Positions 1 through 8,770 of a stretch of DNA of 64,000 nt are shown piece by piece. A program made the position numbers and the translations under genes. The notes beneath the pieces are model-generated. The model searched no databases and was not told the origin of the DNA. It saw only the letters and a list, made by a program, of their open reading frames with translations. Within the stretch, counting starts at the first letter, position 1. Each line of letters starts with the position of its first letter. Source of the DNA: Paraconexibacter antarcticus (GTDB lineage Bacteria; Actinomycetota; Thermoleophilia; Solirubrobacterales; Solirubrobacteraceae); the NCBI RefSeq assembly GCF_024220175.1, contig NZ_CP098502.1, forward strand, positions 4,096,514 through 4,160,513, read 5' to 3'.

Positions 1-888
1 CTGGCCCGCGTGCGCGCCGAGCAGGCCGCCGGCACGACCGACGCGAAGAACCCCGACGACGGGCTCACCGAGACCCAGCGGGCGACGCTCGCCGGCGTCC
101 GGGCGAAGCTCGGCCTCGACTGCCTGGAGTGGACGTGCGTCGCGGCCGCCCCGTCGACGAACGCCATGCACGAGACGTACCACGCGATCGGCATCCCGAT
201 GCTCCAGATCTGGGGCATGTCGGAGTGCGTCTTCTCCTGCATCACCCCGATCGACCGCATCAAGATCGGCACGGTCGGGCGCCAGGTCCCGGGCGTCGAG
301 GTGAAGCTCGCCGAGGACGGGGAGATCCTCGTCCGGGGCAGGAACCTCATGTCCGGCTACCGCAACGAGCCGGAGAAGACGAAGGAGGCCATCGACGAGG
401 ACGGCTGGCTGTGGTCCGGCGACGTCGCGGTCCAGGAGGGCGACTTCTACCGGATCGTCGACCGCAAGAAGGAGCTCATCATCAACTCCGCGGGGAAGAA
501 CATGTCCCCGCAGAAGATCGAGATGGCGATCAAGGAGACGTGCTCGCTTATCGGGCAGGTCGCCGCGATCGGCGACGGCAAGCTCTACGTCACCGCGCTC
601 GTGTCGCTCGACGAGGAGGCGGCCACCGCCTACGCCGAGAAGCACGGCCTCGAGCCGGACATCGCGAAGCTCTGCACCGACCCCGGCGTCTGCGCGCAGG
701 TCGCCGCGGCCATCGCGACCGCGAACGAGAGCCTCGCGCGCGTCGAGCAGATCAAGACGCACACGATCCTCCCGACCGCCTGGCAGCCGGGCGGCGACGA
801 GATCACCCCGACGATGAAGCTCAAGCGCCGCATCATCACCGAGAAGTACGAGGCGGAGATCGACGCGATGTACGCGTCGGCCTCCTAG
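1..888 (+). CDS. Long-chain acyl-CoA synthetase (AMP-binding), 3' part
   Basis: C-terminal 295 codons of an adenylate-forming CoA ligase; the frame is open to the window edge, so the N-terminus with the P-loop lies outside. The visible part contains an A5-like motif (IWGMSE), a glycine-tyrosine segment (LMSGYRNEPEKT), the hinge GDxxxxxxGDFYRIVDRKKE and the A8-type loop NSAGKNMSPQKIE. The ending (TMKLKRR) is typical of FadD15/ACSL-like long-chain ligases, which activate fatty acids with ATP and CoA. Its stop TAG shares the palindrome CTAG with the stop of the convergent esterase gene. Substrate is not readable from sequence. Confidence 0.9.
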   Translation: MARVRAEQAAGTTDAKNPDDGLTETQRATLAGVRAKLGLDCLEWTCVAAAPSTNAMHETYHAIGIPMLQIWGMSECVFSCITPIDRIKIGTVGRQVPGVEVKLAEDGEILVRGRNLMSGYRNEPEKTKEAIDEDGWLWSGDVAVQEGDFYRIVDRKKELIINSAGKNMSPQKIEMAIKETCSLIGQVAAIGDGKLYVTALVSLDEEAATAYAEKHGLEPDIAKLCTDPGVCAQVAAAIATANESLARVEQIKTHTILPTAWQPGGDEITPTMKLKRRIITEKYEAEIDAMYASAS

Positions 889-1836
889 ACGGACTGCAGC
901 GCGCGCACCTCGTCCGCGAGGGCGCGCGCGCCGATCCCGGAGTCCGGCGCGAAGAAGTCGAAGGCATGCGGACCGCCGAGGTGCACGTGCAGCTCGACCG
1001 GGACGCCGGCCGCCACAAGCGCCCGGGCGTACTCGAGGTCCTCCGCGAGGAAGATGTCGCCGTCCCCGACCATGACGTAGGCGGGCGGCAGCCCCGCGAG
1101 GTCGGTCGCGCGGGCGGGCGCCGCGTACGGTTCGACGTCCGGGCCGCCGGCCCCGTCGCCGAGCAGGGCGCCCCAGCCGGTCGCGTTGTCGTCGTGGCTC
1201 CACAGCACGAGGCCGGGCGTCGAGGGCGACGCCGTGCGGTTGCGGTCGTCGAGCATCGGATAGACGAGGATCTGCCGCCGGAGCGCCGGGCCGCGCCGGT
1301 CGCGCGCCAGGAGGGCGAGCGCCGCGGCGAGCCCGCCGCCGGCGCTGTCCCCGGCGACACCGAGGCGCGCGGGATCGCAGCCGTGGACGGCGGCGTTGTC
1401 CGCCGCCCAGCGCAGCGCGGCGAAGCAGTCCTCGACCGGCGCCGGGTGCGGGTGCTCCGGGGCGACGCGGTAGTCCGGTGCGAGCAGCGCGACGCCGGAG
1501 CGCGAGGCGAGCATCCGCAGCCACGGGTCGTACAGCGGGACGCTGCCCATGATCATGCCCCCGCCGTGGCAGTAGACGACGAGGCCGCCGCCGGCGCCGC
1601 CCGGCGGCAGGTAGAGCGAGAGCGGCACCTCGGCCCCGTCGGGCGCCGTGCACGCGTGGTGCGTCACGGTCACCTCCGGCGCGGCGGGGACCTGCCCGAA
1701 GTACACGGAGAGCAGGGCGGTGACGGCGGCCCGGCGCGCGGCGACGTCCCCCACCGGCGGCGGCGTCCCCCCCCGCGAGCTGTTCGAGGGCCGGCGCGAG
1801 CGCCCGCCCCACCTCGGCGTCGAGTTCCCAGGCCAT
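885..1836 (-). CDS. Alpha/beta-hydrolase, HSL-family esterase, frameshifted near 5' end
   Basis: Hormone-sensitive-lipase type esterase. The main frame shows the oxyanion motif HGGG, nucleophile motif GDSAGG, acid in GDGDIF and the histidine in GGPHAFDF, so the catalytic core is complete. The natural start is ATG at 1836 (protein MAWELDAEV...), but that frame runs into the body frame only if one base is removed from the run of eight G/C at 1767-1774; with seven bases the family-typical GGTPPPVGDVAARR appears. Either the gene is broken, slips at the homopolymer, or the run is a sequence error. It converges with the ligase gene, sharing CTAG. Confidence 0.75.
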
Positions 1837-1854
1837 GGGCCGACCTTATCCGCG

Positions 1855-2628
1855 ATGATCCCGCCGATGCCGATGCCGTTCCGCGCCCGCCGTCCCGCCC
1901 CGCGCCTGCCCGGGATCACCCTGCCGCGGCGGCGCCCGCAGCGGGTGCTCGCCGCGCGCCGGACGCAGGTGATCGCGGCCGTCGCCTTCCTCACGACCGG
2001 CGGCGTCGCGGTCATCGAGGTCGCGCGCGTCTGGCGCCGCGGCGACGCCCCGCTGCCGACCGAGACCGACGACGTCGTCCTCGCCGCCGAGCAGGCGATC
2101 GAGCAGACCGTCGAGGTCGCGGTGGCCGGGTACCGCGGCGGGTCCACGCGCGAGCACGCCCTGCTGAACCTCCTCGCCTCCTTCTCGGCGACGTGGGGGT
2201 TCGTGCGGCTCTCGACGACGGTCATCCACCGGCGCGGCCGCTTCGGCCCCTTCCGCGACCTGCACGTCGGCGAGGACCACATCCACCACTTCGTGCCGGG
2301 GATCGCGATGGCGTTCCTCGCCGGCGCCGCGTCGATCATCTCGCGGGACGAGGGCCTGGACCCGTGGCTCGCGGTGCCCTTCGGGGCGGGCGTCGCGCTG
2401 ACCCTCGACGAGTCCGCGCTGCTGCTGAAGCTCGACGACGTCTACTGGACCGAGGAGGGCGTGGTGAGCGTCCAGATCACGCTCGCGACGCTGGCCCTCC
2501 TCTCGACGCTCGTGCTCGTCCTGCGGGTGCTGCGCCGGGGCGAGGCGGAGGTGCTCGAGGCGGGCGGCGGCGGCGGCGGCGCGGCCGTCGACGGGGACCC
2601 CGTCCCGGCCGCGAGCGTCACGCCGTAG
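1855..2628 (+). CDS. Integral membrane protein, function unknown
   Basis: Predicted protein of 257 residues starting MIPPMPMPF; the ATG lies 18 bp from the divergent esterase start. After a basic N-terminus there are about four to five hydrophobic segments (one near residues 37-55, then about 90-110, 145-165, 170-185 and 205-225). The loop GEDHIHHFVPG is histidine-rich and looks conserved in actinobacterial membrane proteins of this kind. The C-terminus has a polyglycine stretch. I do not recognise a function; the frame is supported by hydrophobicity and by strong third-position GC bias. Confidence 0.7.
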   Translation: MIPPMPMPFRARRPAPRLPGITLPRRRPQRVLAARRTQVIAAVAFLTTGGVAVIEVARVWRRGDAPLPTETDDVVLAAEQAIEQTVEVAVAGYRGGSTREHALLNLLASFSATWGFVRLSTTVIHRRGRFGPFRDLHVGEDHIHHFVPGIAMAFLAGAASIISRDEGLDPWLAVPFGAGVALTLDESALLLKLDDVYWTEEGVVSVQITLATLALLSTLVLVLRVLRRGEAEVLEAGGGGGGAAVDGDPVPAASVTP

Positions 2629-2631
2629 GGG

Positions 2632-2826
2632 TCAGGAGAGCCGCCAGCTCGCCGCGGTGATGCTGCCCCAGGGCGCGCTGTCGATGTCGTGGTCGCCCCA
2701 CGCGTACGTATCCTCGTACTCGCTGCCGTCCCACACGCCGACGCCGACCCAGCCGAGGATGCGGCCGGCGGACACGTTGAGCGCACGGTGCGGGCGGCGA
2801 CGCTCGTCGTGTGCCCGTCGCGACAC
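2632..2826 (-). CDS. Small hypothetical ORF downstream of CoA ligase
   Basis: A 64-codon reading frame 21 bp downstream of the CoA ligase on the same strand. The sequence is unusual for a random frame here: tryptophan- and glycine-rich (ILGWVGVGVWDGSEYEDTY) with no low-complexity Arg/Ala bias. It may be a small protein, or the remnant of a longer gene. No family is recognised and the start is uncertain. Confidence 0.25.
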   Translation of the reverse strand: MSRRAHDERRRPHRALNVSAGRILGWVGVGVWDGSEYEDTYAWGDHDIDSAPWGSITAASWRLS

Positions 2827-2847
2827 AGCGCGCGACGACGCCGTGCG

Positions 2848-4545
2848 TCAGGCACCGCCCCGCGGCAGGCGCTCGTCCGCGAGCCAGCCGCGCAGCTCGA
2901 CGCGGCGGATCTTGCCGCTGACGGTCTTCGGGAGCTCGTCGACGAAGTGCACCTCGCGCGGGTACTTGTACGGCGCGCTCTGCTGCTTGACGAAGTCCTG
3001 GATGTCCTTCGCGAGCTCGGGCGTCCCCTCGTGCCCCGGGGCGAGGATGCAGATCGCGACGACGAGCTGGGTGCGCTCGGGGTCGTCGCGGCCGACGACC
3101 GCGCACTCCATGACGGCGGGGTGCGCGAGCACGGCGGACTCGACCTCGAAGGGGCCGATCCGGTAGGCGGACGAGGTGATGACGTCGTCGCCCCGGCCCT
3201 CGAACCAGAAGTAGCCGTCCTCGTCGAGGGCGGCCTTGTCACCGGTGTAGTAGAAGGGGCCGCGGAAGACGCCCTCCGTCGCCCTCTCGTCGCCGTGGTA
3301 GCCGGGGAAGAGGCCGACGGGACGGACGGGCTCGTGGCGGACGACGACGTTGCCGACCTCACCCGTCTCCACCGGCTGTCCGTCGTCGTCGACGACCGTC
3401 ATGTCCCAGCCGGGGACGGGGCGCCCCATCGAGCCGGGCCGGACCTCCATCGACCGGTAGTTCGCGACGACGCAGCACGTCTCGGTCTGCCCGTACCCGT
3501 CGTAGACGGTCAGGCCGCCGGTGCCGTCCTTCCAGGCGCGGATGACCTCGGGGTTCAGCGGCTCGCCGGCGCTCGTGCAGTGGCGCAGCTTCGACAGGTC
3601 GTGCTTGCCGAAGTCGCCCTGGACGAGCGTGCGGTAGAGCGTCGGCGGCGCGCAGAACGACGTGACGCCATGCCGCGCGAGGACCCCGAAGATCGTGTCC
3701 GCGTCGGGCTTGCCGAGCGCGACCTGGACGATGCACGCGAGCTCGTGGAGCTGGCCGAAGAGCCCGCCCCACGCCGCCTTCGCCCACCCGGTGTCGGTGA
3801 CCGTCCAGTGCAGGTCTCCCGGGCGCAGGTCGTGCCAGAAGCGCGCGGTGACGACGTGCCCCAGGCCGTAGGCCTGCGTGTGCTGGACCATCTTCGGCGC
3901 CGAGACCGTGCCGCTCGTGAAGTACAGCAGCAGGGGGTCGTCGCGGTGGGTCGGGTCCTGCGGCGTCTCGCCGTCGCCCGCCGCCGCACAGGCGGCGCCG
4001 AAGTCCGTCCAGCCCTCGGGCGCGTGGTTGCCGGCGCCGACGCAGAAGCGCGCCGTCAGCCCGCCCCACGCGGCGTCGACCTTCGCCGCCCCGGCGACGT
4101 CGGTGACCGCCGCCACCGCCTCGGCGCGGTCGATCCGGTCGGAGATGTCCTTGGCGGTCAGGAGGTTCGGCCCCGGCATCGGTACCGCGCCGATGCGCAT
4201 CGCGCCGAGCATCGCCGCGTACCACTCGGGCACGCGCGGCAGCATGATGAAGACGTGGTCGCCCTTCGTGACCCCGGCCGCGAGGAAGGCGCGCGCCGCC
4301 TCGCGGGAGGCCTGCGCGAGCTCGGCGATCGACTGCAGCGCGACGACGTCCCCGGCGCCGTCGAGCGTCAGCACCGCGGGGTCGTCAGGGGACTCGGCCG
4401 CCCACGTCTCGACGATCGCGAGGACCGGGTTGAAGCGCTCGGGGACCTCGAGCGAGAAGGACGCCCGCTCGTCGTCGTAGTCGCTCAGGCGCGGCGGCGC
4501 GTCCCGGCCGGGACGGTCGAGGGCGGCGAGGAGGTCGGCGTGCAC
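2848..4545 (-). CDS. Acyl-CoA synthetase, medium-chain (ACSM/acetyl-CoA synthetase-like)
   Basis: 565 residues from GTG at 4545, 2 bp after the stop of the upstream hydrolase, hence almost certainly cotranscribed with the aromatic operon. Adenylation signatures: P-loop FTSGTVSAPKMVQHT, A5 DGYGQTE, hinge YFWFEGRGDDVITSSAYRIG and C-terminal lysine motif PKTVSGKIRR. The pattern WTVTDTGWAKAAWG is typical of medium-chain/aromatic acyl-CoA ligases. From its place next to a meta-cleavage hydrolase I infer that it activates the aliphatic acid released by that enzyme (for example a short or branched acid), but substrate is not proven. Confidence 0.88.
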   Translation of the reverse strand: MHADLLAALDRPGRDAPPRLSDYDDERASFSLEVPERFNPVLAIVETWAAESPDDPAVLTLDGAGDVVALQSIAELAQASREAARAFLAAGVTKGDHVFIMLPRVPEWYAAMLGAMRIGAVPMPGPNLLTAKDISDRIDRAEAVAAVTDVAGAAKVDAAWGGLTARFCVGAGNHAPEGWTDFGAACAAAGDGETPQDPTHRDDPLLLYFTSGTVSAPKMVQHTQAYGLGHVVTARFWHDLRPGDLHWTVTDTGWAKAAWGGLFGQLHELACIVQVALGKPDADTIFGVLARHGVTSFCAPPTLYRTLVQGDFGKHDLSKLRHCTSAGEPLNPEVIRAWKDGTGGLTVYDGYGQTETCCVVANYRSMEVRPGSMGRPVPGWDMTVVDDDGQPVETGEVGNVVVRHEPVRPVGLFPGYHGDERATEGVFRGPFYYTGDKAALDEDGYFWFEGRGDDVITSSAYRIGPFEVESAVLAHPAVMECAVVGRDDPERTQLVVAICILAPGHEGTPELAKDIQDFVKQQSAPYKYPREVHFVDELPKTVSGKIRRVELRGWLADERLPRGGA

Positions 4546-4547
4546 GG

Positions 4548-5450
4548 TCAGGCCCCCAGGAGGAAGTCGAGGTGGGTCTGGTTGAAGACGTCCGGGCGCT
4601 CGAACTGCGGCCAGTGCGCGCAGTCGGTGAGGACCTCGAAGCGGTGGTCGGGGATGTCCTGCGAGACGCGCTCGGCGAGCTCGGTCGTCTGCCCCGGGTT
4701 GTCCTCGGTCCACAGGACGAGCGTCGGGCGCTCCAGGCGCTTCAGCACGCCGGGCGCCATGAACTCCTCGCCGTGGTCGCCGCGGAGCATCCCGACCACC
4801 CACGACATGATCATCGCGACCGAGTCGAGCATCCCCGGCTGGGAGTAGACGCGCATGCGGACCTCGACCATCTCGTCGGTCATCCGCGAGGGGTCGGCGA
4901 CGAGCCAGTTCATCCGGTGGCGCGTGCCCTCGCGCGTGACGCCGTTGTCGCGGAGCGCGAGCGTGCGCTGCTCGAGGTCGTCGAGCTGCGCCTGCCCGGC
5001 GGCGTCCGGCCGGGCGAGCGTCCCCGTGTTCATGACGACCTTGTCGAAGCGCTCCGGGTGCGCGATGCCGCACCACGCGGCGACCATCCCGCCGAGCGAC
5101 TCGCCGGAGACGTGCGCGCGCTCGATGCCCAGCGCGTCGAGCAGGCCGACGATGTGCGCCGCGTGGTCGGCGACGGTCGGCGCCGTGGCCGGCCGGTCGG
5201 TGAACCCGTGCCCCGGCAGGTCGAGCGCGAGGACGCGGAAGTGCTCCGACAGCGGGCCCATGTTGCGGCAGTACGTCTCGGCGTGGCCGCCGGTCCCGTG
5301 AATGAGGACGAGGGCCGGCAGCTCCGGCGAGCCGGCCTCGATGACGCGGGTGCGCACGCCGCCCACGTCGTAGAAGCGCTCGCCGGCGCCCGAGCCGAGC
5401 AGGTCGAGCCAGATCGAGGTCGTCGTGTCGGAGGCGGTGGGGGTGCTCAT
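4548..5450 (-). CDS. Meta-cleavage product hydrolase (alpha/beta-hydrolase)
   Basis: 300 residues; ATG at 5450 preceded by AAGGA. Alpha/beta-hydrolase fold with oxyanion HGTGG (about residue 51), nucleophile elbow SGESLGG (Ser118), acid in LWTEDNPG (Glu249/Asp250) and catalytic His279 in DCAHWPQFERPDVFN, a C-terminal pattern characteristic of BphD/HsaD/XylF/CmtE-type C-C hydrolases. It would split the ring-fission product into 2-hydroxypenta-2,4-dienoate and a carboxylic acid. The neighbouring extradiol dioxygenase and the hydratase operon support this role. The acyl side product cannot be told from sequence. Confidence 0.88.
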   Translation of the reverse strand: MSTPTASDTTTSIWLDLLGSGAGERFYDVGGVRTRVIEAGSPELPALVLIHGTGGHAETYCRNMGPLSEHFRVLALDLPGHGFTDRPATAPTVADHAAHIVGLLDALGIERAHVSGESLGGMVAAWCGIAHPERFDKVVMNTGTLARPDAAGQAQLDDLEQRTLALRDNGVTREGTRHRMNWLVADPSRMTDEMVEVRMRVYSQPGMLDSVAMIMSWVVGMLRGDHGEEFMAPGVLKRLERPTLVLWTEDNPGQTTELAERVSQDIPDHRFEVLTDCAHWPQFERPDVFNQTHLDFLLGA

Positions 5451-5470
5451 CGGGTGGTCCTTCCGGGGTG

Positions 5471-6163
5471 TCAGGTGACGCCGTGACGGCGGCAGAGGTA
5501 GTGCCAGAGGCGGGCGAGCTGGGCGGCGGCCGGGCCCTCGGCGGCCGCGAAGGGGGCGGCGGCCTCGGGGCCGAAGGGCTGCGGGGTGCCGGCGGCGGAG
5601 GCGGCGAGCGCGGCGGCGGCGTTGCGCTCGAGCAGCCACGCGCGGGTGACCGCCTCGCGGACGGTCCGGCCGGCGGTCGCGGCGCCGAAGCCGCGCAGGA
5701 GGACGGCGGGCGCGCCGGCCGCGGCCGCCGCCAGCGCCGCGCCCTGGGCGGCGGTCGTCACCGTCGTCTCCGTGTCGAAGACCGGGACCTCGTGGCCGCA
5801 GAAGAGGCCCATGCCGAGCACGCCGGGCAGCGGCCGGTTCAGCGTCCCCCAGGCGAGGACGGCGGGGCCGTGGAAGCGGGCGACGCTGTGTCGGCCCCCA
5901 CCCGCCGGGGCCGCCAGGAGCCCGAGGTGGATCGGCAGCTCCCCCGCGCGCAGGGCGGCGTCGCCCTCGACGACCGTCCCCTCGGCGTCGACGCGGATGA
6001 CGTCGGCGGCGGTCCGCACGAGTCCGGGCCCGAGGTTGCCGGAGACGAGCAGCGTGCCGTCGTCCAGCCGCGCGCTGAGGTGGCCGAAGGCGCTCGTCAG
6101 CCCTTCGCCGTCGAGGATCGCGCAGCCGGCGAGCAGGTCGCGCAGGGCGGCCTCGCGCTCCAT
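5471..6163 (-). CDS. Class II aldolase/adducin-fold protein, possible ring-fission-product decarboxylase
   Basis: 230 residues; its ATG overlaps the stop of the beta subunit by one base. The fold is recognisable from the N-terminal FGHLSARLDD, the active-site lysine-region equivalent LVSGNLGPG, a histidine pair around HSVARFHGP and the C-terminal metal-site segment LRGFGAATAGRTVREA. Family members include fuculose-phosphate aldolase and decarboxylases of aromatic pathways such as CmtD (HCOMODA decarboxylase) and dihydroxyphthalate decarboxylase. Position between a Rieske oxygenase and a C-C hydrolase makes the decarboxylase role the best guess; an aldolase acting on another intermediate is the alternative. 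Confidence 0.75.
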   Translation of the reverse strand: MEREAALRDLLAGCAILDGEGLTSAFGHLSARLDDGTLLVSGNLGPGLVRTAADVIRVDAEGTVVEGDAALRAGELPIHLGLLAAPAGGGRHSVARFHGPAVLAWGTLNRPLPGVLGMGLFCGHEVPVFDTETTVTTAAQGAALAAAAAGAPAVLLRGFGAATAGRTVREAVTRAWLLERNAAAALAASAAGTPQPFGPEAAAPFAAAEGPAAAQLARLWHYLCRRHGVT

Positions 6164-6669
6164 CAGAAGACCATCGAGATCGAGCCGTTCGGGCTCAGGC
6201 GCTCGAGGTCGAGCTCGGCGCGGCGACCCTTGATGCGCAGCCCGTCGGGCGTGCGGACGAGGACGTGCTCGTAGCGGCCGACGAACTGGTCCTGCTGCTG
6301 GTGGCGGAAGCGGTGCACGACGATCGTGCAGGTGACGGTCATGCCGTCCTCGTCGTGCTCGAGGACGCGGACGTTCGTGATGAGCCGGCGCGTGCGCGAG
6401 GAGGGGAACTCGCGGTGGGCGTGGCGGCTCTTGAGCCGGTTCACCCGCCAGTAGAGCCGCTCGTGATCGTCGTCGACGAGCGTCAGGTCCCGCGACGGGT
6501 CGCCGTGCGGCCGGTCGGTCGAGGGGACGATGTAGCGGCAGTCCTCGGTGAAGAGGGCGAGCCACTCGTCCATCCTCCAGGCGTCGAGGAGGGCGGCTTC
6601 GTCGATGAGGAACTCCTCGGCCTCGAGCCGCAGGAGCATGCGCTCGGTGAGGGCGTGCGTGGTGCTCAT
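6163..6669 (-). CDS. Aromatic-ring-hydroxylating dioxygenase, small (beta) subunit
   Basis: 168 residues from ATG at 6669, which overlaps the SDR stop by 4 bp. SnoaL/NTF2-like fold typical of Rieske dioxygenase beta subunits: helix EEFLIDEAALLDAWRMDEWLALF, then TEDCRYIVPSTDRP, RVNRLKSRHAHREFPSSRTRR and C-terminal TPDGLRIKGRRAELD. The beta subunit is structural in most alpha3beta3 oxygenases. It pairs with the alpha subunit encoded just upstream (7388-8770), separated only by the dehydrogenase gene. Confidence 0.9.
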   Translation of the reverse strand: MSTTHALTERMLLRLEAEEFLIDEAALLDAWRMDEWLALFTEDCRYIVPSTDRPHGDPSRDLTLVDDDHERLYWRVNRLKSRHAHREFPSSRTRRLITNVRVLEHDEDGMTVTCTIVVHRFRHQQQDQFVGRYEHVLVRTPDGLRIKGRRAELDLERLSPNGSISMVF

Positions 6670-7391
6670 GACATGCTGCTCCCGCCGTTGACGCTGATGA
6701 TCTGACCGGTGACGAACGAGGCCTCCGGCGAGGCGAGGAAGCGCACGACCGCGGCGACCTCCTCGACGGTGCCGGCGCGGCCGGTGGGGATGAGCGCGAC
6801 GGCCTCGTCGATCATCGCGTTCCACTCCTCCGGGAACCCGGACGGGTCGGCGAGCATCTCCTGCACCGCGTCGGTCGCGATGATCGAGGGCGCGACGCAG
6901 TTGACCGTGATGCCGCGCGGGGCGAACTCACGGGCGAGGCCGGTCGTGAGGCCGTGCACGCCGCCCTTCGCCGCGTTGTACATCGCGTGGAGGGAGAGGC
7001 CGTTGCGGACGGACTCGGCACCGATGTTCACGATCCGTCCGCCGGGAGCCGGCAGGTGCGGGATCGCCGCCTGCGTGCAGTGGATCGTCGTCAGGAGGTT
7101 GCCGCCGATCGTCTTCGCGATCGACTCCTCGTCGTGGTCGACGAACGCGCGCAGCACCCCGCCGCCGGCGTTGTTCACGAGGGCGTCGAGGCGGCCGTGG
7201 CGGTCGAGCGTCGCCTGCACCGCGCCGGCCGCGCCTGCGGACGTCGAGAGGTCGCCCGTCACGTCGGCGTCGCCCCCGAGGTCGGCGACGACGACGCTCC
7301 AGCCGTCCTCCTTCAGCGCCGCGACGATCGCGGCGCCGATGCCGCCGGTCCCGCCGCCGCCGGTGACGAGGGCTACGCGAGGCTCGGTCAT
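6666..7391 (-). CDS. Short-chain dehydrogenase (cis-dihydrodiol dehydrogenase candidate)
   Basis: 241 residues. Classical SDR: nucleotide-binding TGGGGTGGIG near residue 10, NNAGGG, catalytic Ser and YNAAK near residue 150, and a C-terminal GQIISVNGG. Start ATG overlaps the alpha-subunit stop by 4 bp and its stop overlaps the beta-subunit start, so it is translationally embedded in the oxygenase operon. The expected reaction is NAD-dependent oxidation of the cis-dihydrodiol made by the Rieske oxygenase to a catechol. A different alcohol substrate cannot be excluded. Confidence 0.87.
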   Translation of the reverse strand: MTEPRVALVTGGGGTGGIGAAIVAALKEDGWSVVVADLGGDADVTGDLSTSAGAAGAVQATLDRHGRLDALVNNAGGGVLRAFVDHDEESIAKTIGGNLLTTIHCTQAAIPHLPAPGGRIVNIGAESVRNGLSLHAMYNAAKGGVHGLTTGLAREFAPRGITVNCVAPSIIATDAVQEMLADPSGFPEEWNAMIDEAVALIPTGRAGTVEEVAAVVRFLASPEASFVTGQIISVNGGSSMS

Positions 7392-8770
7392 GCCGACGTC
7401 GGCTGCGGGGTCTGCCAGCCGGGCGGGGCGTGCTCGACGTTCTCGGGCGGCGGCGCGTCGCCCCAGTCGTCGACCTGCACCCCGGACATCTGGGCCGCCC
7501 ACTGGCGCCACCACGTGCGCATCTGCAGCTCGTCGTCCATCTGGGCCTCGCGGAGCATCCCGCGGGAGATGTCGTTGTACTGGTCGCCGCCGGCGTTGAA
7601 CCCCATCTGGCAGGACTCGAGCGCCTCGACGTCGTCGGGGGTCGCGAAGCCGCCCGGCCCGAGGAACTCGAGGAAGTTCTGCAGCCGCGTCTCGAGGCGG
7701 CCTGACTCCTCCTCGACCGGCGCCACGGCCCACGCGTCGATCTCCATCATGTCCGGCGCGATCGGGTTGATCGTCCGGATCGTCGCGGCCATGATGTCGT
7801 TGATCACGAGGTTCGGGTAGATGATCATGTTGCGGTTCCACTCGGAGATCCGCTCGGCCCGGTCGGTGCCCAGCCGCTCCTGGAGGTCGCGCTTCGTCGC
7901 CTCGATCTCGGCCTTCGCCGCCTCCCCCATCTGCGGCGCCCAGCGCGCGACCGGCCGTCCCCAGGGCGACCAGTACTCGATGACCGCGTGCCCGTTGCCG
8001 AGCGAGTAGCCGCGACCGTGGAGCTTCTTGCCGCCCGCGCCCAGGCCGCCGGCGCCGATGACGTAGTCGAAGTACGTCTGGTGGGTCGGCATGCCGTGGT
8101 AGCCGTCGACGGAGTTCTCGACGAGGAGCTTCCAGTTCGCCCGCATCGAGTACCGGTGCGACCCGTCGATGACGCGCAGCTCCTGCGACGGCGACTGGTC
8201 GATGATGAGGTCGATGTACTCCTTCGCGCCCGCGAGCCAGTCGCCGAGCGACATGATGTCCGGCTTGAAGGACATGAACCACAGGCCGCGGTACTCCTCC
8301 AGCCGCGGCACCGGGGTGAGCGAGCGGTCGGCCTTGTCGAAGCAGCCGTCCGCGTACGCCTCCTTGCCGGGGATGCCGACGAGCGCGCCCTGGGTGTCGA
8401 ACGTCCACGCGTGGTAGAAGCACTGGAAGGCCTTCGCCGTCCCCGCGTCCTGCCGGCAGACGATCGCGCCGCGGTGCGGGCACGCGTTGTGGAAGGCCCG
8501 CACCTCGCCGTCCCGCGAGCGCACGAAGATGATCGAGCGGCCGCCGACGCTGCGGCGCACGTAGTCGCCCTCGCCGGCGATCTCCGAGGTGTGGCCGAGG
8601 TAGAGCCACGACTGCTCGAAGACCTTGCGCATCTCGCGCTGGAGGACGAGCGGATCGGTCATCGACGCGCGGTCGACCCGGAAGACGCCGCGCTCCTTGT
8701 CGTCGACGATGAACGACCGCACCCGCTCCCGGTCTGAGGCGCCGGGCCCGCTGCCGTTGCCTCCTGACAT
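7388..8770 (-). CDS. Rieske aromatic-ring dioxygenase, large (alpha) subunit
   Basis: 460 residues, ATG at 8770 overlapping the extradiol dioxygenase stop by one base. Rieske [2Fe-2S] ligands are Cys97-x-His99 and Cys117-x2-His120; the mononuclear iron site is in ENSVDGYHGMPTH (bridging Asp222, ligands His225 and His230) with a third acidic ligand expected in the C-terminal half. The enzyme should dihydroxylate an aromatic ring using O2. Ferredoxin and reductase genes needed for electron supply are not in this operon or elsewhere in the window. Substrate is unknown; operon context suggests a ring later cleaved by the meta route. Confidence 0.92.
   Translation of the reverse strand: MSGGNGSGPGASDRERVRSFIVDDKERGVFRVDRASMTDPLVLQREMRKVFEQSWLYLGHTSEIAGEGDYVRRSVGGRSIIFVRSRDGEVRAFHNACPHRGAIVCRQDAGTAKAFQCFYHAWTFDTQGALVGIPGKEAYADGCFDKADRSLTPVPRLEEYRGLWFMSFKPDIMSLGDWLAGAKEYIDLIIDQSPSQELRVIDGSHRYSMRANWKLLVENSVDGYHGMPTHQTYFDYVIGAGGLGAGGKKLHGRGYSLGNGHAVIEYWSPWGRPVARWAPQMGEAAKAEIEATKRDLQERLGTDRAERISEWNRNMIIYPNLVINDIMAATIRTINPIAPDMMEIDAWAVAPVEEESGRLETRLQNFLEFLGPGGFATPDDVEALESCQMGFNAGGDQYNDISRGMLREAQMDDELQMRTWWRQWAAQMSGVQVDDWGDAPPPENVEHAPPGWQTPQPTSA

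Noticed and set aside
129..2660. 843-codon open frame on the plus strand over genes of both strands
   Set aside because: Its protein is Arg/Pro/Asp-rich with no fold, and it overlaps genes with clear catalytic motifs; it is a GC-rich shadow frame.
2689..4848. 719-codon plus-strand frame opposite the CoA ligase
   Set aside because: Antisense shadow of a gene with full adenylation motifs.
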